The notes under the pieces were generated by a model that saw only the letters and a program-made list of their open reading frames with translations, ran no database searches and was not told the origin of the DNA. The translations under genes were made by a program, and so were the position numbers. This document shows positions 34,918 to 44,298 of a stretch of DNA of 64,000 bases, one piece after another. Each line of letters starts with the position of its first letter. Position 1 is the first letter of the stretch. The DNA is from Verrucomicrobiota bacterium (GTDB lineage: Bacteria; Verrucomicrobiota; Verrucomicrobiia; Chthoniobacterales; Terrimicrobiaceae). The stretch is from contig JAPLTF010000067.1 of NCBI GenBank assembly GCA_026398275.1, positions 1 to 64,000 of the forward strand, given 5' to 3'.

Positions 34918-35940
34918 TCAGCGGACCGCCCAGCGGAGCTTGGCGGACGTCGCCCGCGGATTGGCGCGGCATTCGCCCGGGGAGGGACGCGTCACGTTGT
35001 CGGAGATTCCGGTGTAAATGCCTTCGCGGTGCGCGGCCTGAAAGGCCTTTTTCACGCGGCGGTCCTCGCCGGAGTGGAATGTCAGGACGGCGACGCGGCC
35101 GCCCGGATTCAGGCTCCCCGGCAGGACGCGCAGGAGGTTGTCGAGCGCGCTGAACTCCTCGTTGACCTCGATCCTCAGTGCCTGAAAAACCCGCCTCACC
35201 GACTTCTCGGTTTCATCACCGCCCACCGAGCGCAGACAGGCGCGGATGGCATCCGCGAGATCCGTGGTGAGGAAATATTCCTTTCCTGCGATCGCGGGCG
35301 CGATCATCCCGGCGTGCGGCTCATCGGCATTCTCCCGCAGAATCGCTGCGAGAGATGCAGGAACGAGGGTCTTCAATAATTGCGCGGCGGAGATCCCGCG
35401 CGCGGGGTTCATCCGCATATCCAGCGGGCCGGGAACTTTTGTCGAGAACCCCCGGCCGGGAGTGTCGAGCTGCATCGACGAAACCCCGAGGTCGGCAAGG
35501 ATGCAGTCCGCCCCGCCCAGACCTTCCGCCGCCATCGCCTGGGGAAGCCCGGCGAAATTCGATCTCCGGACCATGAGAACGTCCGGCCCGAATCCCATGG
35601 CCCGCAGGCGCGCTTCGGTCTTCGGCAGCTCCAGCGGATCGACATCGAGGCCGAGGAGCAGCCCGCCCGGCAGGAGCCTCGGGAGGATCGCCGAGGAGTG
35701 CCCCCCGTGCCCGAGCGTGCAATCCACGGCGGCCTCCCCCGGCCTCGGGTGCAGGATCTCCAGGATCTCTGCGACCATGATCGGCACATGCGATCCAGCA
35801 GGGGTTTTTCCCGAGGCCAGAACTTTTTCCACGGTCTCCGGATATTTTTCCGGCGAGAGTTCCTTGTATTTTTCCTCGAACCTCCGTGGGTTTTTTCCGG
35901 AGTAGCGCGGCCGCCTGCGATGGGGGATCCCCTCGCTCAA
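34918..35940 (-). CDS. rsmH: 16S rRNA (cytosine-1402 N4)-methyltransferase
   Basis: A 340-aa SAM-dependent enzyme (formerly MraW). The SAM site is VDCTLGHGGHSSAILPRL, followed by GLDVDPLELPKTEARLRAMG and ILADLGVSSMQLDTPGRGFS; the C-terminal VLTFHSGEDRRVKKAF is diagnostic. The N terminus is longer than usual by about 45 residues (RRRPRYSGKNPRRFEEKY). The start is a TTG at 35940 that overlaps the stop of the MazG-like gene, so coupled translation is likely; no ATG fits. It is not in a dcw (cell-wall) cluster, unlike its usual place. Confidence 0.92.
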   Translation of the reverse strand: MSEGIPHRRRPRYSGKNPRRFEEKYKELSPEKYPETVEKVLASGKTPAGSHVPIMVAEILEILHPRPGEAAVDCTLGHGGHSSAILPRLLPGGLLLGLDVDPLELPKTEARLRAMGFGPDVLMVRRSNFAGLPQAMAAEGLGGADCILADLGVSSMQLDTPGRGFSTKVPGPLDMRMNPARGISAAQLLKTLVPASLAAILRENADEPHAGMIAPAIAGKEYFLTTDLADAIRACLRSVGGDETEKSVRRVFQALRIEVNEEFSALDNLLRVLPGSLNPGGRVAVLTFHSGEDRRVKKAFQAAHREGIYTGISDNVTRPSPGECRANPRATSAKLRWAVR

Positions 35941-36287
35941 AGCTCGTTGTATTTTTTGTTCGATCCCTTCGCTTTCGCGACCGGATAGCGATCCTCATTG
36001 CGGGCGAGCTTCGCACGGATGGCATCGGCGAGGTTGATCCCGCAGTTGTCCGCCATCTCGAAGAGGAGGATTGCGATGTCGGCCATCTCGGATTCGAGTT
36101 CGGGCCTGCGATCGCTCACACGCTGCTCCGACTGCTCGGCGCTCTGCCAGACGAAATGCTGGAGAAGCTCGCCGGCCTCGGCGGTAATCGCCACGGCCAG
36201 CTCCTTCGGATTGTGAAACTGCCGCCAGTCCCGCGCGTCGCGGAATGCGCGGATTTCTCGGGTCAGGGATTCGATGCGGTTGGGCAT
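35937..36287 (-). CDS. MazG-like nucleotide pyrophosphohydrolase
   Basis: A 116-aa enzyme of the all-alpha NTP pyrophosphatase superfamily (RS21-C6/dCTPase type), which cleaves odd or excess nucleotides to monophosphates. The core is FRDARDWRQFHNPKELAVAI, the metal-binding EAGELLQHFVW and the second helix EMADIAILLFEMADNCG, whose Glu/Asp residues form the EExxE...ExxD site. The ATG at 36287 is used; the frame is open to 36380. The stop overlaps the rsmH start. Confidence 0.9.
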   Translation of the reverse strand: MPNRIESLTREIRAFRDARDWRQFHNPKELAVAITAEAGELLQHFVWQSAEQSEQRVSDRRPELESEMADIAILLFEMADNCGINLADAIRAKLARNEDRYPVAKAKGSNKKYNEL

Positions 36288-36334
36288 GCAAAATGTTCTA
36301 GCCGGCCGCGAGTTCCTGGACAACCTTGCAGTCC

Positions 36335-37240
36335 ATGGAAGGGCATCATCACGACCACGGCGGCCATGCGCCGCAATCATTCGGGGCGGCGTTTGCGATC
36401 GGGATCGCGCTCAACACGGCGTTTGTGGTTGTCGAGGTTCTCATCGGCCTGCGCTCGGACTCGATGGCGCTTGTGGCCGACGGGGTTCACAACTTTGCGG
36501 ACGTCATCAGCCTCGTTCTGGCGTGGGTCGGCTGTTGGTTCCAGAGCCGGAAGCCGTCGGGGCGCTTCACCTACGGCTACGGGGCGGTGAGCATCCAGTC
36601 CGCCGTCATCAATGCCTTCCTTCTCGTTGGCGGGGTCACATTGATTTTATGGGAATCCATCGCCCGGCTCCGCCATCCTGAAGAAGTGCCCGGGGGCACG
36701 CTCATGGTCGTGGCCGGAATCGGAATCCTCATCAACGGTGCGACGGCACTCCTCTTCATGAAGGGCAGCAAGGGGGATGTGAACATCCGCGGGGCATTCA
36801 TCCATATGGCGGCCGACGCAGGGGTTTCACTCGGGGTGGTGATCGCCGGCGGAGTGGTGCTCCTCACCGGATGGACCATCGTGGATCCTCTCGTGGGGAT
36901 CGCGATCGCGGTCATGATCCTTCTCAGCTCCTGGGAACTCCTCACCGAATCCCTCAACCTCGCTCTCCATGCCGCCCCGAAAAGCGTGGATCTCAAGGCG
37001 CTGCAAACCTGGCTCCGGTCGCAACCCGGAGTGGTCGGAATCCACGACCTGCACGTCTGGCCGCTGAGCACGAACAAGACCGCCCTCAGCGCCCATGTGG
37101 AGATCTCCGGCGTCGGGGATACGGACGCGCTCCTGCACGAGCTCTCCCATGAACTTCACGAGCACTTCGGCATCGAACACGCGACCATCCAGACCGAGAC
37201 AGCCGCCGGCGGATGCGGACACGGCTGTCACGCGGCCTGA
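36335..37240 (+). CDS. Cation diffusion facilitator (CzcD/ZitB-like zinc exporter)
   Basis: A 301-aa metal/proton antiporter. A His-rich N terminus (EGHHHDHGGH) is followed by six TM helices with the metal-site pairs in DSMALVADGVHNFADVISL (HxxxD) and FIHMAADAGVSLGV (HxxxD), and a C-terminal cytoplasmic domain with HDLHVWPLSTNKTALSAHV. The tail is His/Cys rich (GGCGHGCHAA), suggesting metal sensing. The pattern matches Zn/Cd/Co exporters of the CzcD group. The ATG at 36335 is preferred to a TTG at 36326. It ends near the bidirectional terminator shared with the RRM gene. Confidence 0.93.
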   Translation: MEGHHHDHGGHAPQSFGAAFAIGIALNTAFVVVEVLIGLRSDSMALVADGVHNFADVISLVLAWVGCWFQSRKPSGRFTYGYGAVSIQSAVINAFLLVGGVTLILWESIARLRHPEEVPGGTLMVVAGIGILINGATALLFMKGSKGDVNIRGAFIHMAADAGVSLGVVIAGGVVLLTGWTIVDPLVGIAIAVMILLSSWELLTESLNLALHAAPKSVDLKALQTWLRSQPGVVGIHDLHVWPLSTNKTALSAHVEISGVGDTDALLHELSHELHEHFGIEHATIQTETAAGGCGHGCHAA

Positions 37241-37330
37241 TGGGCGGACCCCGGCGGAAATTCCTCGCTTTAAAAAATCGCTCAGACTCGCCCTCCGCCA
37301 CGGATCCGAAGGCTTTCGGCTCACAGGCAC

Positions 37331-37364
37331 AAAAAAACGCCCCGGCGCGAACCGGGGCGTTTTT
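37331..37364. terminator. Bidirectional rho-independent terminator
   Basis: A perfect stem CGCCCCGG / CCGGGGCG with a 6-base loop, flanked by seven A on the left and five T on the right. It works in both directions, ending the CDF gene (plus) and the RRM gene (minus). Confidence 0.93.
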
Positions 37365-37373
37365 GTTGATTGG

Positions 37374-37691
37374 TTAGTAGCGCTTGCCGGCTGGACGACG
37401 GTCCGGGCCGAAGTTGCGGCCGCCACCGCCGCCGCCGGCTGGTTCGCGGTCCTTGGCTTCATTGACCGTAAGGTTCCGGCCGTGAAGCTCCATTCCGTTG
37501 AACTTCGCGGTTGCCGCCGCGGCACCCGCTGCGTCGGACATGGTGACGAATGCAAAACCGCGCGAGCGGCCGGTCATTTTGTCGTTGATCAGAGCCGCCT
37601 CGGTGACGGATCCGGCTTGTGAGAAAAGATCGCTGAGATCTGATTGAGTGGTGTCGAAGGAAAGATTCCCGACATAGAGTTTGTTTGACAT
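37374..37691 (-). CDS. RRM-domain RNA-binding protein (cold-shock-type)
   Basis: A 105-aa protein with one RNA recognition motif: RNP2 is LYVGNLSF (residues 5-12) and RNP1 is RGFAFVTM (about 44-51). It ends in a Gly-rich tail (EPAGGGGGGRNFGP). Such small RRM proteins in cyanobacteria and other bacteria are often cold-induced RNA chaperones or mRNA localisers. It stands alone with a long intergenic region upstream (about 250 bp to the oxidase gene) where a promoter and leader must lie, and a strong terminator downstream. Confidence 0.93.
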   Translation of the reverse strand: MSNKLYVGNLSFDTTQSDLSDLFSQAGSVTEAALINDKMTGRSRGFAFVTMSDAAGAAAATAKFNGMELHGRNLTVNEAKDREPAGGGGGGRNFGPDRRPAGKRY

Positions 37692-37938
37692 AGTTGTGTT
37701 TTATTAAGGCTCGTCTGAGCGGCTGTTTCCGAGAACCGGATTTCAAATCGCCACTGAGAGAACCCGGCTTTCACCGGAAGAAACGCAACTAGCAAGATAC
37801 CATGCCCCGTGAGGGCCTTGAGCGGACCGTAGTCGTGACCGGCCCCGATGCAAGGTATTTCTTCAACAATCGTGTCAGGCTGGTTTTTCCCATGCGGAGG
37901 GGGGCTTGGTGGTACCAAGGCCGAAAGCGCGGAGGCGG

Positions 37939-39348
37939 TTATCGTCGTTGAGATCCTCCAGGAAGTTGCAGGCTGGAGCTCGACACAAATTTCCCGGGAT
38001 TGAGGATCCCCCTTGGGTCGAGTGCGGATTTGAGCGTGGCGTGAAGTTCGCGTGTGGATTGCGGGACGGCCTGGTTCCACCACGGCTTTTTTGCGAGGCC
38101 GATCCCGTGCTCGCCGGTAATCGATCCGTTCCAGGCAAGCACCTGGAGGAACAGCGCGTCGAGCGCGGCCCGGGACTTTTTTTGGACGGCGGGCCTGTCC
38201 GGATCCGCGACCATGATGTTGGTGTGGATGTTGCCGTCGCCGGCATGGCCGAAGCAGGCGATGGGAAATCCGGATTTTTTCTGCAGGCGCTCCGCGAAGC
38301 GCACAAGATCGACCAGCCGACCGCGGGGGACAACGATGTCCTCGTTGAGTTTTTTCAGGCCTGTCGCCTTGAGCGACTGGGAGTAGGCTCGCCGGAGCCC
38401 CCAGAGTTTGTCGCAGGCCTTGGGCGTGGTCGCCTTGCTCACGGCAAGGGCGCCGGCGGACAGCAGGATTTTTTCGAGCGCGGCCGCCTCGCTGCGGACA
38501 GAATCAGGCTGGCCGTCGACTTCGAGGATGACCTGCGCGTTGCCCGGGGGAAAATCCGCTCCGGGATTGAACGCCCGCGCGGCATCGAGCGTGAATCGAT
38601 CCGCGACCTCGACGGCTGCGGGCAGAAACCCGCCGGCGAACACGGCCTGAATGGCAGCCGCGGCCGCATCCATCGTCGCAAAGCCGGCGGAGAGCGCGGC
38701 GTGTGCCGGCGGGAGGGGGATCAGGCGGAGGGTGGCCTCGGTGACAATCCCGAGCAGCCCCTCCGACCCGGTGAAGAGGCCGACAAGGTCGAAACCGGTC
38801 TTGTTTTTGTGGGTCCGCCCGCCGCAACGGACGATCGTCCCGTCGGCAAGAACCACCTCGAGGCCGAGGATGTAGTTTCTGGTGACCCCGTATTTCAGGC
38901 ATCGCGGGCCACCGGCATTCGTGGCGATATTTCCCCCGATGCTGCAGTCCTTGAGGCTCGCTGGGTCGGGAGGATACGAAAGGTTTTTCTTCTTTGCCGC
39001 CGCCTGGAGGTCGCCGGTGATCACACCCGGCTGGACCACCGCCACAAAATCCTTCGGGTGGATTTCGAGGATCCTGTTCATGCGGTCGAGCGCGAGGACG
39101 ATGCCCTTGTGGACCGGGGTGCACCCGCCGACATAGCCATAGCCGGCGCCGCGCGGAGTCACCGGCACATTGGCGCGGAAGGCCTCGCGAAGAACGAACG
39201 AGACCTCCGCGGTCGAGGAGGGAAATACGACGACATCCGGCCGGGTCCGCGCGAACCATTTGTCGCCGGAATACTCGGGTGCCGGATCGGTCTGGACGGC
39301 GGTTTTTCCGAGTCGGGTTTGGAGTTTTTTGAGAAGCGCGGGCGTCAT
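37939..39348 (-). CDS. FAD-linked oxidase, GlcD-like (glycolate/D-lactate oxidase family)
   Basis: A 469-aa flavoprotein of the FAD_binding_4 / FAD-oxidase_C family that oxidises 2-hydroxy acids such as glycolate or D-lactate. It shows the PP-loop region VTPRGAGYGYVGGCTPVHKG, CSIGGNIATNAGGPRCLKYG for FAD binding, FTGSEGLLGIVTEATLRL, and the C-terminal active-site histidine region CFGHAGDGNIHTNIM followed by GSITGEHGIGLAKKPW. The ATG at 39348 overlaps the stop of the HAD gene (ATGA). No glcE or glcF subunits adjoin it. A phosphatase gene directly upstream would suit a phosphoglycolate-glycolate salvage pair, which is inference. Confidence 0.9.
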   Translation of the reverse strand: MTPALLKKLQTRLGKTAVQTDPAPEYSGDKWFARTRPDVVVFPSSTAEVSFVLREAFRANVPVTPRGAGYGYVGGCTPVHKGIVLALDRMNRILEIHPKDFVAVVQPGVITGDLQAAAKKKNLSYPPDPASLKDCSIGGNIATNAGGPRCLKYGVTRNYILGLEVVLADGTIVRCGGRTHKNKTGFDLVGLFTGSEGLLGIVTEATLRLIPLPPAHAALSAGFATMDAAAAAIQAVFAGGFLPAAVEVADRFTLDAARAFNPGADFPPGNAQVILEVDGQPDSVRSEAAALEKILLSAGALAVSKATTPKACDKLWGLRRAYSQSLKATGLKKLNEDIVVPRGRLVDLVRFAERLQKKSGFPIACFGHAGDGNIHTNIMVADPDRPAVQKKSRAALDALFLQVLAWNGSITGEHGIGLAKKPWWNQAVPQSTRELHATLKSALDPRGILNPGKFVSSSSLQLPGGSQRR

Positions 39349-40121
39349 TGTTGGTTGGTAAAATGGTTCCAAGCCTCGGCGATGCCGTCGGCTGCCGGCA
39401 GCGATGCGACATAGCCGCCCGCGACGTGCACCGCAGATTTGACTTCAGGAATCGCGTTGGAGGGGCAGCAGGGAAATGCGGCATACTTTCCGTCCAGCAT
39501 CGACAGATCGTTGAAATGATCGCCCGCCGCAAACACCTCCTCGCGCGCAATCGAGAGGCTCCTGCAGAGCCCGCCCAAGGCGGCACCCTTGTGGTAGTCG
39601 CGATGGCAGAAACGCATGTAAACCGTGTTCCTTTGGAAGCTGAACTCCGGAAAGTGGCCAGCCTCGCGCCCGATGAATTCTGCCACCTCCTCCATCACCT
39701 TCTCGCTGGTGGTGAGCAGACCGACGAGCACGCCACTTTCATGGATCAGAGTGACATCCGGGGAGTGGGTGGCCAGCTCGGTGATCCGGGAAAAAACCGC
39801 ACCAGCCTGCGAAAAAAGCTGCCCGTGCCGCTCCCGGCAAAGCCCGTTCCACTTCCGGTCCGGCTCCCACGTCCCCTCACCCGTCCGCAAAAATATTTCG
39901 CGCTCGTTGGTCAGGAGAAAGTCCGGCTCATAGGGTGCGGAGAAAATCCCGATCCCTTCGATGGCATGTTCCAGCCCTCGTCCGGTATTGACCGCCCAGA
40001 GCCCGCCGGCTTCGCGGTGGAGGGTCAGGACGTCGGCAAACGCCCTGGAGCAGCGCCCGTTCGAGGGATGCGCGATCAGTGTGCCGTCGAAGTCGGTGCT
40101 CAGAAGCCGCAGATGTGCCAT
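39345..40121 (-). CDS. HAD-superfamily phosphatase (Cof/SPP-like)
   Basis: A 258-aa hydrolase. Motif I is STDFDGTLIA, motif II lies in AVNTGRG, and motif IV is AAGDHFNDLSMLDG; the type II cap between them and the overall shape resemble Cof-type and sucrose-phosphate phosphatases. Substrate is unknown. Its stop overlaps the start of the GlcD-like oxidase gene, so the two are one operon; phosphoglycolate or another sugar phosphate is conceivable but this cap type does not match the classical Gph enzyme. The ATG at 40121 is used. Confidence 0.85.
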   Translation of the reverse strand: MAHLRLLSTDFDGTLIAHPSNGRCSRAFADVLTLHREAGGLWAVNTGRGLEHAIEGIGIFSAPYEPDFLLTNEREIFLRTGEGTWEPDRKWNGLCRERHGQLFSQAGAVFSRITELATHSPDVTLIHESGVLVGLLTTSEKVMEEVAEFIGREAGHFPEFSFQRNTVYMRFCHRDYHKGAALGGLCRSLSIAREEVFAAGDHFNDLSMLDGKYAAFPCCPSNAIPEVKSAVHVAGGYVASLPAADGIAEAWNHFTNQQ

Positions 40122-40201
40122 GGAGCCGCCACTAAACACACTCGGGGGCGGGCGTGCAATTTTTCTGTCTCTGCGCGGAAAACTTTCGCAGGATGGCTCC
40201 C

Positions 40202-40471
40202 ATGAAATCCGCCTACGAACTGGCCATGAGCCGCCTGGAAAAAAATGCCCCGTCCGTCAGCCTCACCGGGAAGCAGAAGCAGGCGATCGCCGACGTCGAC
40301 AGCGAGATCAATGCCAAGCTCGCCGAAAAGAAGCTCCTTCTGGAAGGCGAGCTGACGAAGGCGGATCCAGCGGAGCAGGACCAGATCCGCCGTCAGCTTG
40401 CCTCGGAAATCCAGCGCCTCGAGGAAAAGCGCGAGCGCGAAAAAGAAAAAGTCCGGTCGGGAGCCGCGTGA
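40202..40471 (+). CDS. Small charged conserved hypothetical protein
   Basis: An 89-aa highly charged, all-helical protein: KSAYELAMSRLEKNAPSVSL then IADVDSEINAKLAEKKLLLE and a Lys/Glu-rich tail (EEKREREKEKV). I recall near-identical layouts (AYELAMSRLEKxxP) in Verrucomicrobiota and Planctomycetota, without known function. An ATG three codons upstream (40193) is an alternative. It is divergent from the HAD gene and stands 100 bp before accB. Confidence 0.75.
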   Translation: MKSAYELAMSRLEKNAPSVSLTGKQKQAIADVDSEINAKLAEKKLLLEGELTKADPAEQDQIRRQLASEIQRLEEKREREKEKVRSGAA

Positions 40472-40573
40472 TCGCCGCCCGATTTGGAGGGCGATGCGCC
40501 GTCAGCGCCCACTTGTTCATCTTCCGATCCCAATCCATTGTCTTGACCCTGCCAACTCGGGCGTGTCAGGATT

Positions 40574-41053
40574 TTGAGTTCAGTCAAAAACTACAAGCCT
40601 GTGGACCTTAAAGAAATTCGCACATTGGTCGATCTCATGAAGAAAAACGGCATCGCCGTTTTCAAAATGGAGAAAGAAGGATTCAAAATCACCATGAAAA
40701 CCGGCGAGGCCGGAGGACCGGTTCACTATGTGACATCCGCTCCGGCATCTGCCGCCCCCGCGTTGCCGCCGTCCGCCCCTGCCGAGGCGCCGGCAGCCGC
40801 CGCAGCGGCAGTCGCGGACGGCATCGAGATCAAGTCCCCGATGGTCGGCACATTTTACGCCTCCCCCTCCCCGGAGAACCCGCCCTTCGTCACGGTCGGG
40901 CAGGAGATCACTCCGGACACCGTCGTCTGCATCATCGAGGCCATGAAAGTGATGAACGAGATCAAGGCGGAAGTTTCAGGAACCGTCGTCGAGATTTCCG
41001 CGGAAAACGGGAAGCCCGTTCAATTCGGCCAGACCCTGTTCCGGTTGAAATAG
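40574..41053 (+). CDS. accB: Biotin carboxyl carrier protein of acetyl-CoA carboxylase
   Basis: A protein of up to 159 aa that carries biotin between the carboxylase and transferase parts of acetyl-CoA carboxylase in fatty-acid synthesis. The C-terminal biotinyl domain has the biotinylation site EAMKVMNEI (Lys near residue 121) and the thumb region typical of AccB ([18 protein letters not shown]). An Ala/Pro-rich linker joins it to the N-terminal helix ([16 protein letters not shown]). The frame begins at a TTG (40574, AGG three bases upstream); a GTG at 40601 would give the usual short start, [10 protein letters not shown]. accC follows after four bases. Confidence 0.93.
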   Translation: MSSVKNYKPVDLKEIRTLVDLMKKNGIAVFKMEKEGFKITMKTGEAGGPVHYVTSAPASAAPALPPSAPAEAPAAAAAAVADGIEIKSPMVGTFYASPSPENPPFVTVGQEITPDTVVCIIEAMKVMNEIKAEVSGTVVEISAENGKPVQFGQTLFRLK

Positions 41054-41057
41054 TCAC

Positions 41058-42443
<1,386 letters not shown>

Positions 42444-42461
42444 AGATCCCGAGTTTCCGGC

Positions 42462-43397
42462 ATGGAAGCGTTTGATGCGGCGGGAGTCACCGGGATTGTC
42501 TGGAGGCGGGTGCTTCCCGCCAAGGAGGGGCAGGCGGAAGCGATCATGCGGGAACTCATGCTGCTCTCCCGCGAGGCCGAGGGCTATCTAGGGTCGGAGA
42601 TTTTTCCTCCGGTGCCCGGCATTCAGGACGCCTATGTCGTGCTCTACCGGTTCAGCCGGGGAACCCACTTGCGACAATGGCTGGCCAGCAGCCGGCGTCA
42701 GGAGTTGCTCCGGGAAATGGATGGCCTGCTGGCCGCACCCGCCCTCGAGTTCTTTTTCACCCATGGCCGGAAGCAGGCCGGATCCGCCTCGTCGGTTTTT
42801 GCATATCGCATCCGCCCGGACAGGGAGGAGGCATTCCAGGATTGGCGGCGGCGCATACTCGAAGCGGTCCGGATGTGGAAAGGATTTTTGGGCACGGAAT
42901 CCTTCGACGCGCTGGACGGGGTGGAGCCGGAGTTTATCGTGGTCGTGCGGTTCGACAGCCGGGCGAGCCTGGATGCGTGGCTGAAGTCGAAAGTCCGGAA
43001 CGACTTCATGAAGGAAGTCCGCGCTTATGTGCACCACTATACCCTGCGCCGCATCAGCAGCGGGTTTGAAGGCTGGTTCGATACATCCGAAAATACGGCG
43101 CCGCCCGCCCGCTGGCGCCAGGCGCTCGTGATTCTCTCCGCCCTCTTCCCGGTCATCATGACGATGCGGCAGTTGCTTTCGCCGATCTTTCTCGTGCTCC
43201 CGCTGCCCGTTGCCTTCCTCATTCTTCTAACCCTCGACATGGCCTTCCTCACGTATGTGGTGATGCCTCATTACTCCCGCCTGATGAATTTCTGGCTGAG
43301 GCCCGGCGCGGATTTCACCTGGCGGGGCGAACTCGCCGGATGCGCGATCATCGCCGGCATCATCGCCATCACGCTCCTCGGTTTTCTCCTTCTGTAG
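42462..43397 (+). CDS. Membrane protein with two antibiotic-biosynthesis-monooxygenase (ABM) domains
   Basis: A 311-aa protein. Two ferredoxin-like ABM domains follow each other: about 8-100 (VWRRVLPAKEGQAEAIMREL, then YVVLYRFSRGTHLRQWLASS) and about 110-195 (AYRIRPDREEAFQDWRRRIL, then EFIVVVRFDSRASLDAWLKS). Two or three TM helices make up the C-terminal third (about 225-265 and 288-311). This layout occurs in several phyla as an uncharacterised membrane-bound protein; ABM domains can act as heme-degrading or quinone monooxygenases, but no catalytic residue is certain here. It starts 18 bp after accC. Confidence 0.85.
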   Translation: MEAFDAAGVTGIVWRRVLPAKEGQAEAIMRELMLLSREAEGYLGSEIFPPVPGIQDAYVVLYRFSRGTHLRQWLASSRRQELLREMDGLLAAPALEFFFTHGRKQAGSASSVFAYRIRPDREEAFQDWRRRILEAVRMWKGFLGTESFDALDGVEPEFIVVVRFDSRASLDAWLKSKVRNDFMKEVRAYVHHYTLRRISSGFEGWFDTSENTAPPARWRQALVILSALFPVIMTMRQLLSPIFLVLPLPVAFLILLTLDMAFLTYVVMPHYSRLMNFWLRPGADFTWRGELAGCAIIAGIIAITLLGFLLL

Positions 43398-43497
43398 CGT
43401 CGCATCTCTTCCTCCTGCAGCGCTGATGGAGCGGTGCTGCACCGGGGGATTGCTTGTTGGTGACGTTCTCCCCTACAATTCACGCCTCTTCCCCGGA

Positions 43498-44247
43498 ATG
43501 CCCAAGTCCCCGCCGCAAAAAGCCAAAAAAACAGCCAAGCGTCCCAGCACGTCCTCCTGGCTTTTCCGCTCGATCTCACGACTGCTCGGCCGGCCGGAAA
43601 AAACCCCGCCAAAACCCGCATTGCACCCACACGGCAAAACCCGGCCGCTGGCGCCAACGAAAGCGGAAACCGCGCTTCTGGAACCGTTCTCCGGACTTTC
43701 TCCCGACCGTATTTTTGTTCCAAAAACAAAGGCCGAGTGCGTGGCGGCCGCCAACGAAATCCTTGCCGCAGGCGTGGCCGGATTTGATACCGAGGCGAAG
43801 CCGACCTTCCGCGCCGGCGAAAAAAGCGGCGGGCCGCATGTCGTCCAGTTTGCCCTCACGGACAAGGCCTTCATCTTCCAGCTTCACCGCCAGGTTTGTC
43901 AGAAGGTCGTCGCCGGCCTGATCGAATCCGACCGCCTGCTGAAGGTGGGGTTCGGGCTGAAAAACGATCACGGGCAAATCCGGAACCGCCTGGGAGTCAG
44001 CCTCAACGCCGTCCTCGACCTCGACAACATCTTTCGCAAGAGGGGCTACAAGCATCAGATGGGCGTGCGGGCGGCCATGGGGTCGGTGCTCAACCTGAGC
44101 TTTCCGAAATCCAAATCCACCACCACCAGCAACTGGGCGGCTCCTGAACTCACGCCGCGCCAGCTTCGCTACGCCGCCAACGACGCCTTCGCAGCCCTGA
44201 AAATCATGGAGGCGCTGGACCTCAAACCGGACGAGATCCGGCGCTGA
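43498..44247 (+). CDS. 3'-5' exonuclease, DEDDy (RNase D/WRN-like) type
   Basis: A 249-aa nuclease-like protein. After a basic Pro/Lys-rich N terminus (about 50 residues, maybe disordered), the exonuclease fold carries the acidic set: VAGFDTEAKP (Asp-x-Glu), VGFGLKNDHGQIR (Asp) and LRYAANDAFAALKI (Tyr-x3-Asp). In this small group the first motif's context (TEAKPTF) resembles plant/bacterial WRN-exonuclease-like proteins. It probably trims RNA or DNA 3' ends. The gene is convergent with the ABC transporter gene. Confidence 0.88.
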   Translation: MPKSPPQKAKKTAKRPSTSSWLFRSISRLLGRPEKTPPKPALHPHGKTRPLAPTKAETALLEPFSGLSPDRIFVPKTKAECVAAANEILAAGVAGFDTEAKPTFRAGEKSGGPHVVQFALTDKAFIFQLHRQVCQKVVAGLIESDRLLKVGFGLKNDHGQIRNRLGVSLNAVLDLDNIFRKRGYKHQMGVRAAMGSVLNLSFPKSKSTTTSNWAAPELTPRQLRYAANDAFAALKIMEALDLKPDEIRR

Positions 44248-44263
44248 CAACCCCCATCGCCCT

Positions 44264-44280
44264 GGGCGGAAAAACCGCCC
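44264..44280. terminator. Possible hairpin between convergent genes
   Basis: GGGCGG-aaaaa-CCGCCC forms a 6-bp GC stem in the 51-bp gap between the exonuclease and ABC transporter stops. There is no T-run on either side, so it may be only a weak or rho-assisted stop. Confidence 0.35.
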
Positions 44281-44298
44281 GCTATGTTAATACCGCTC

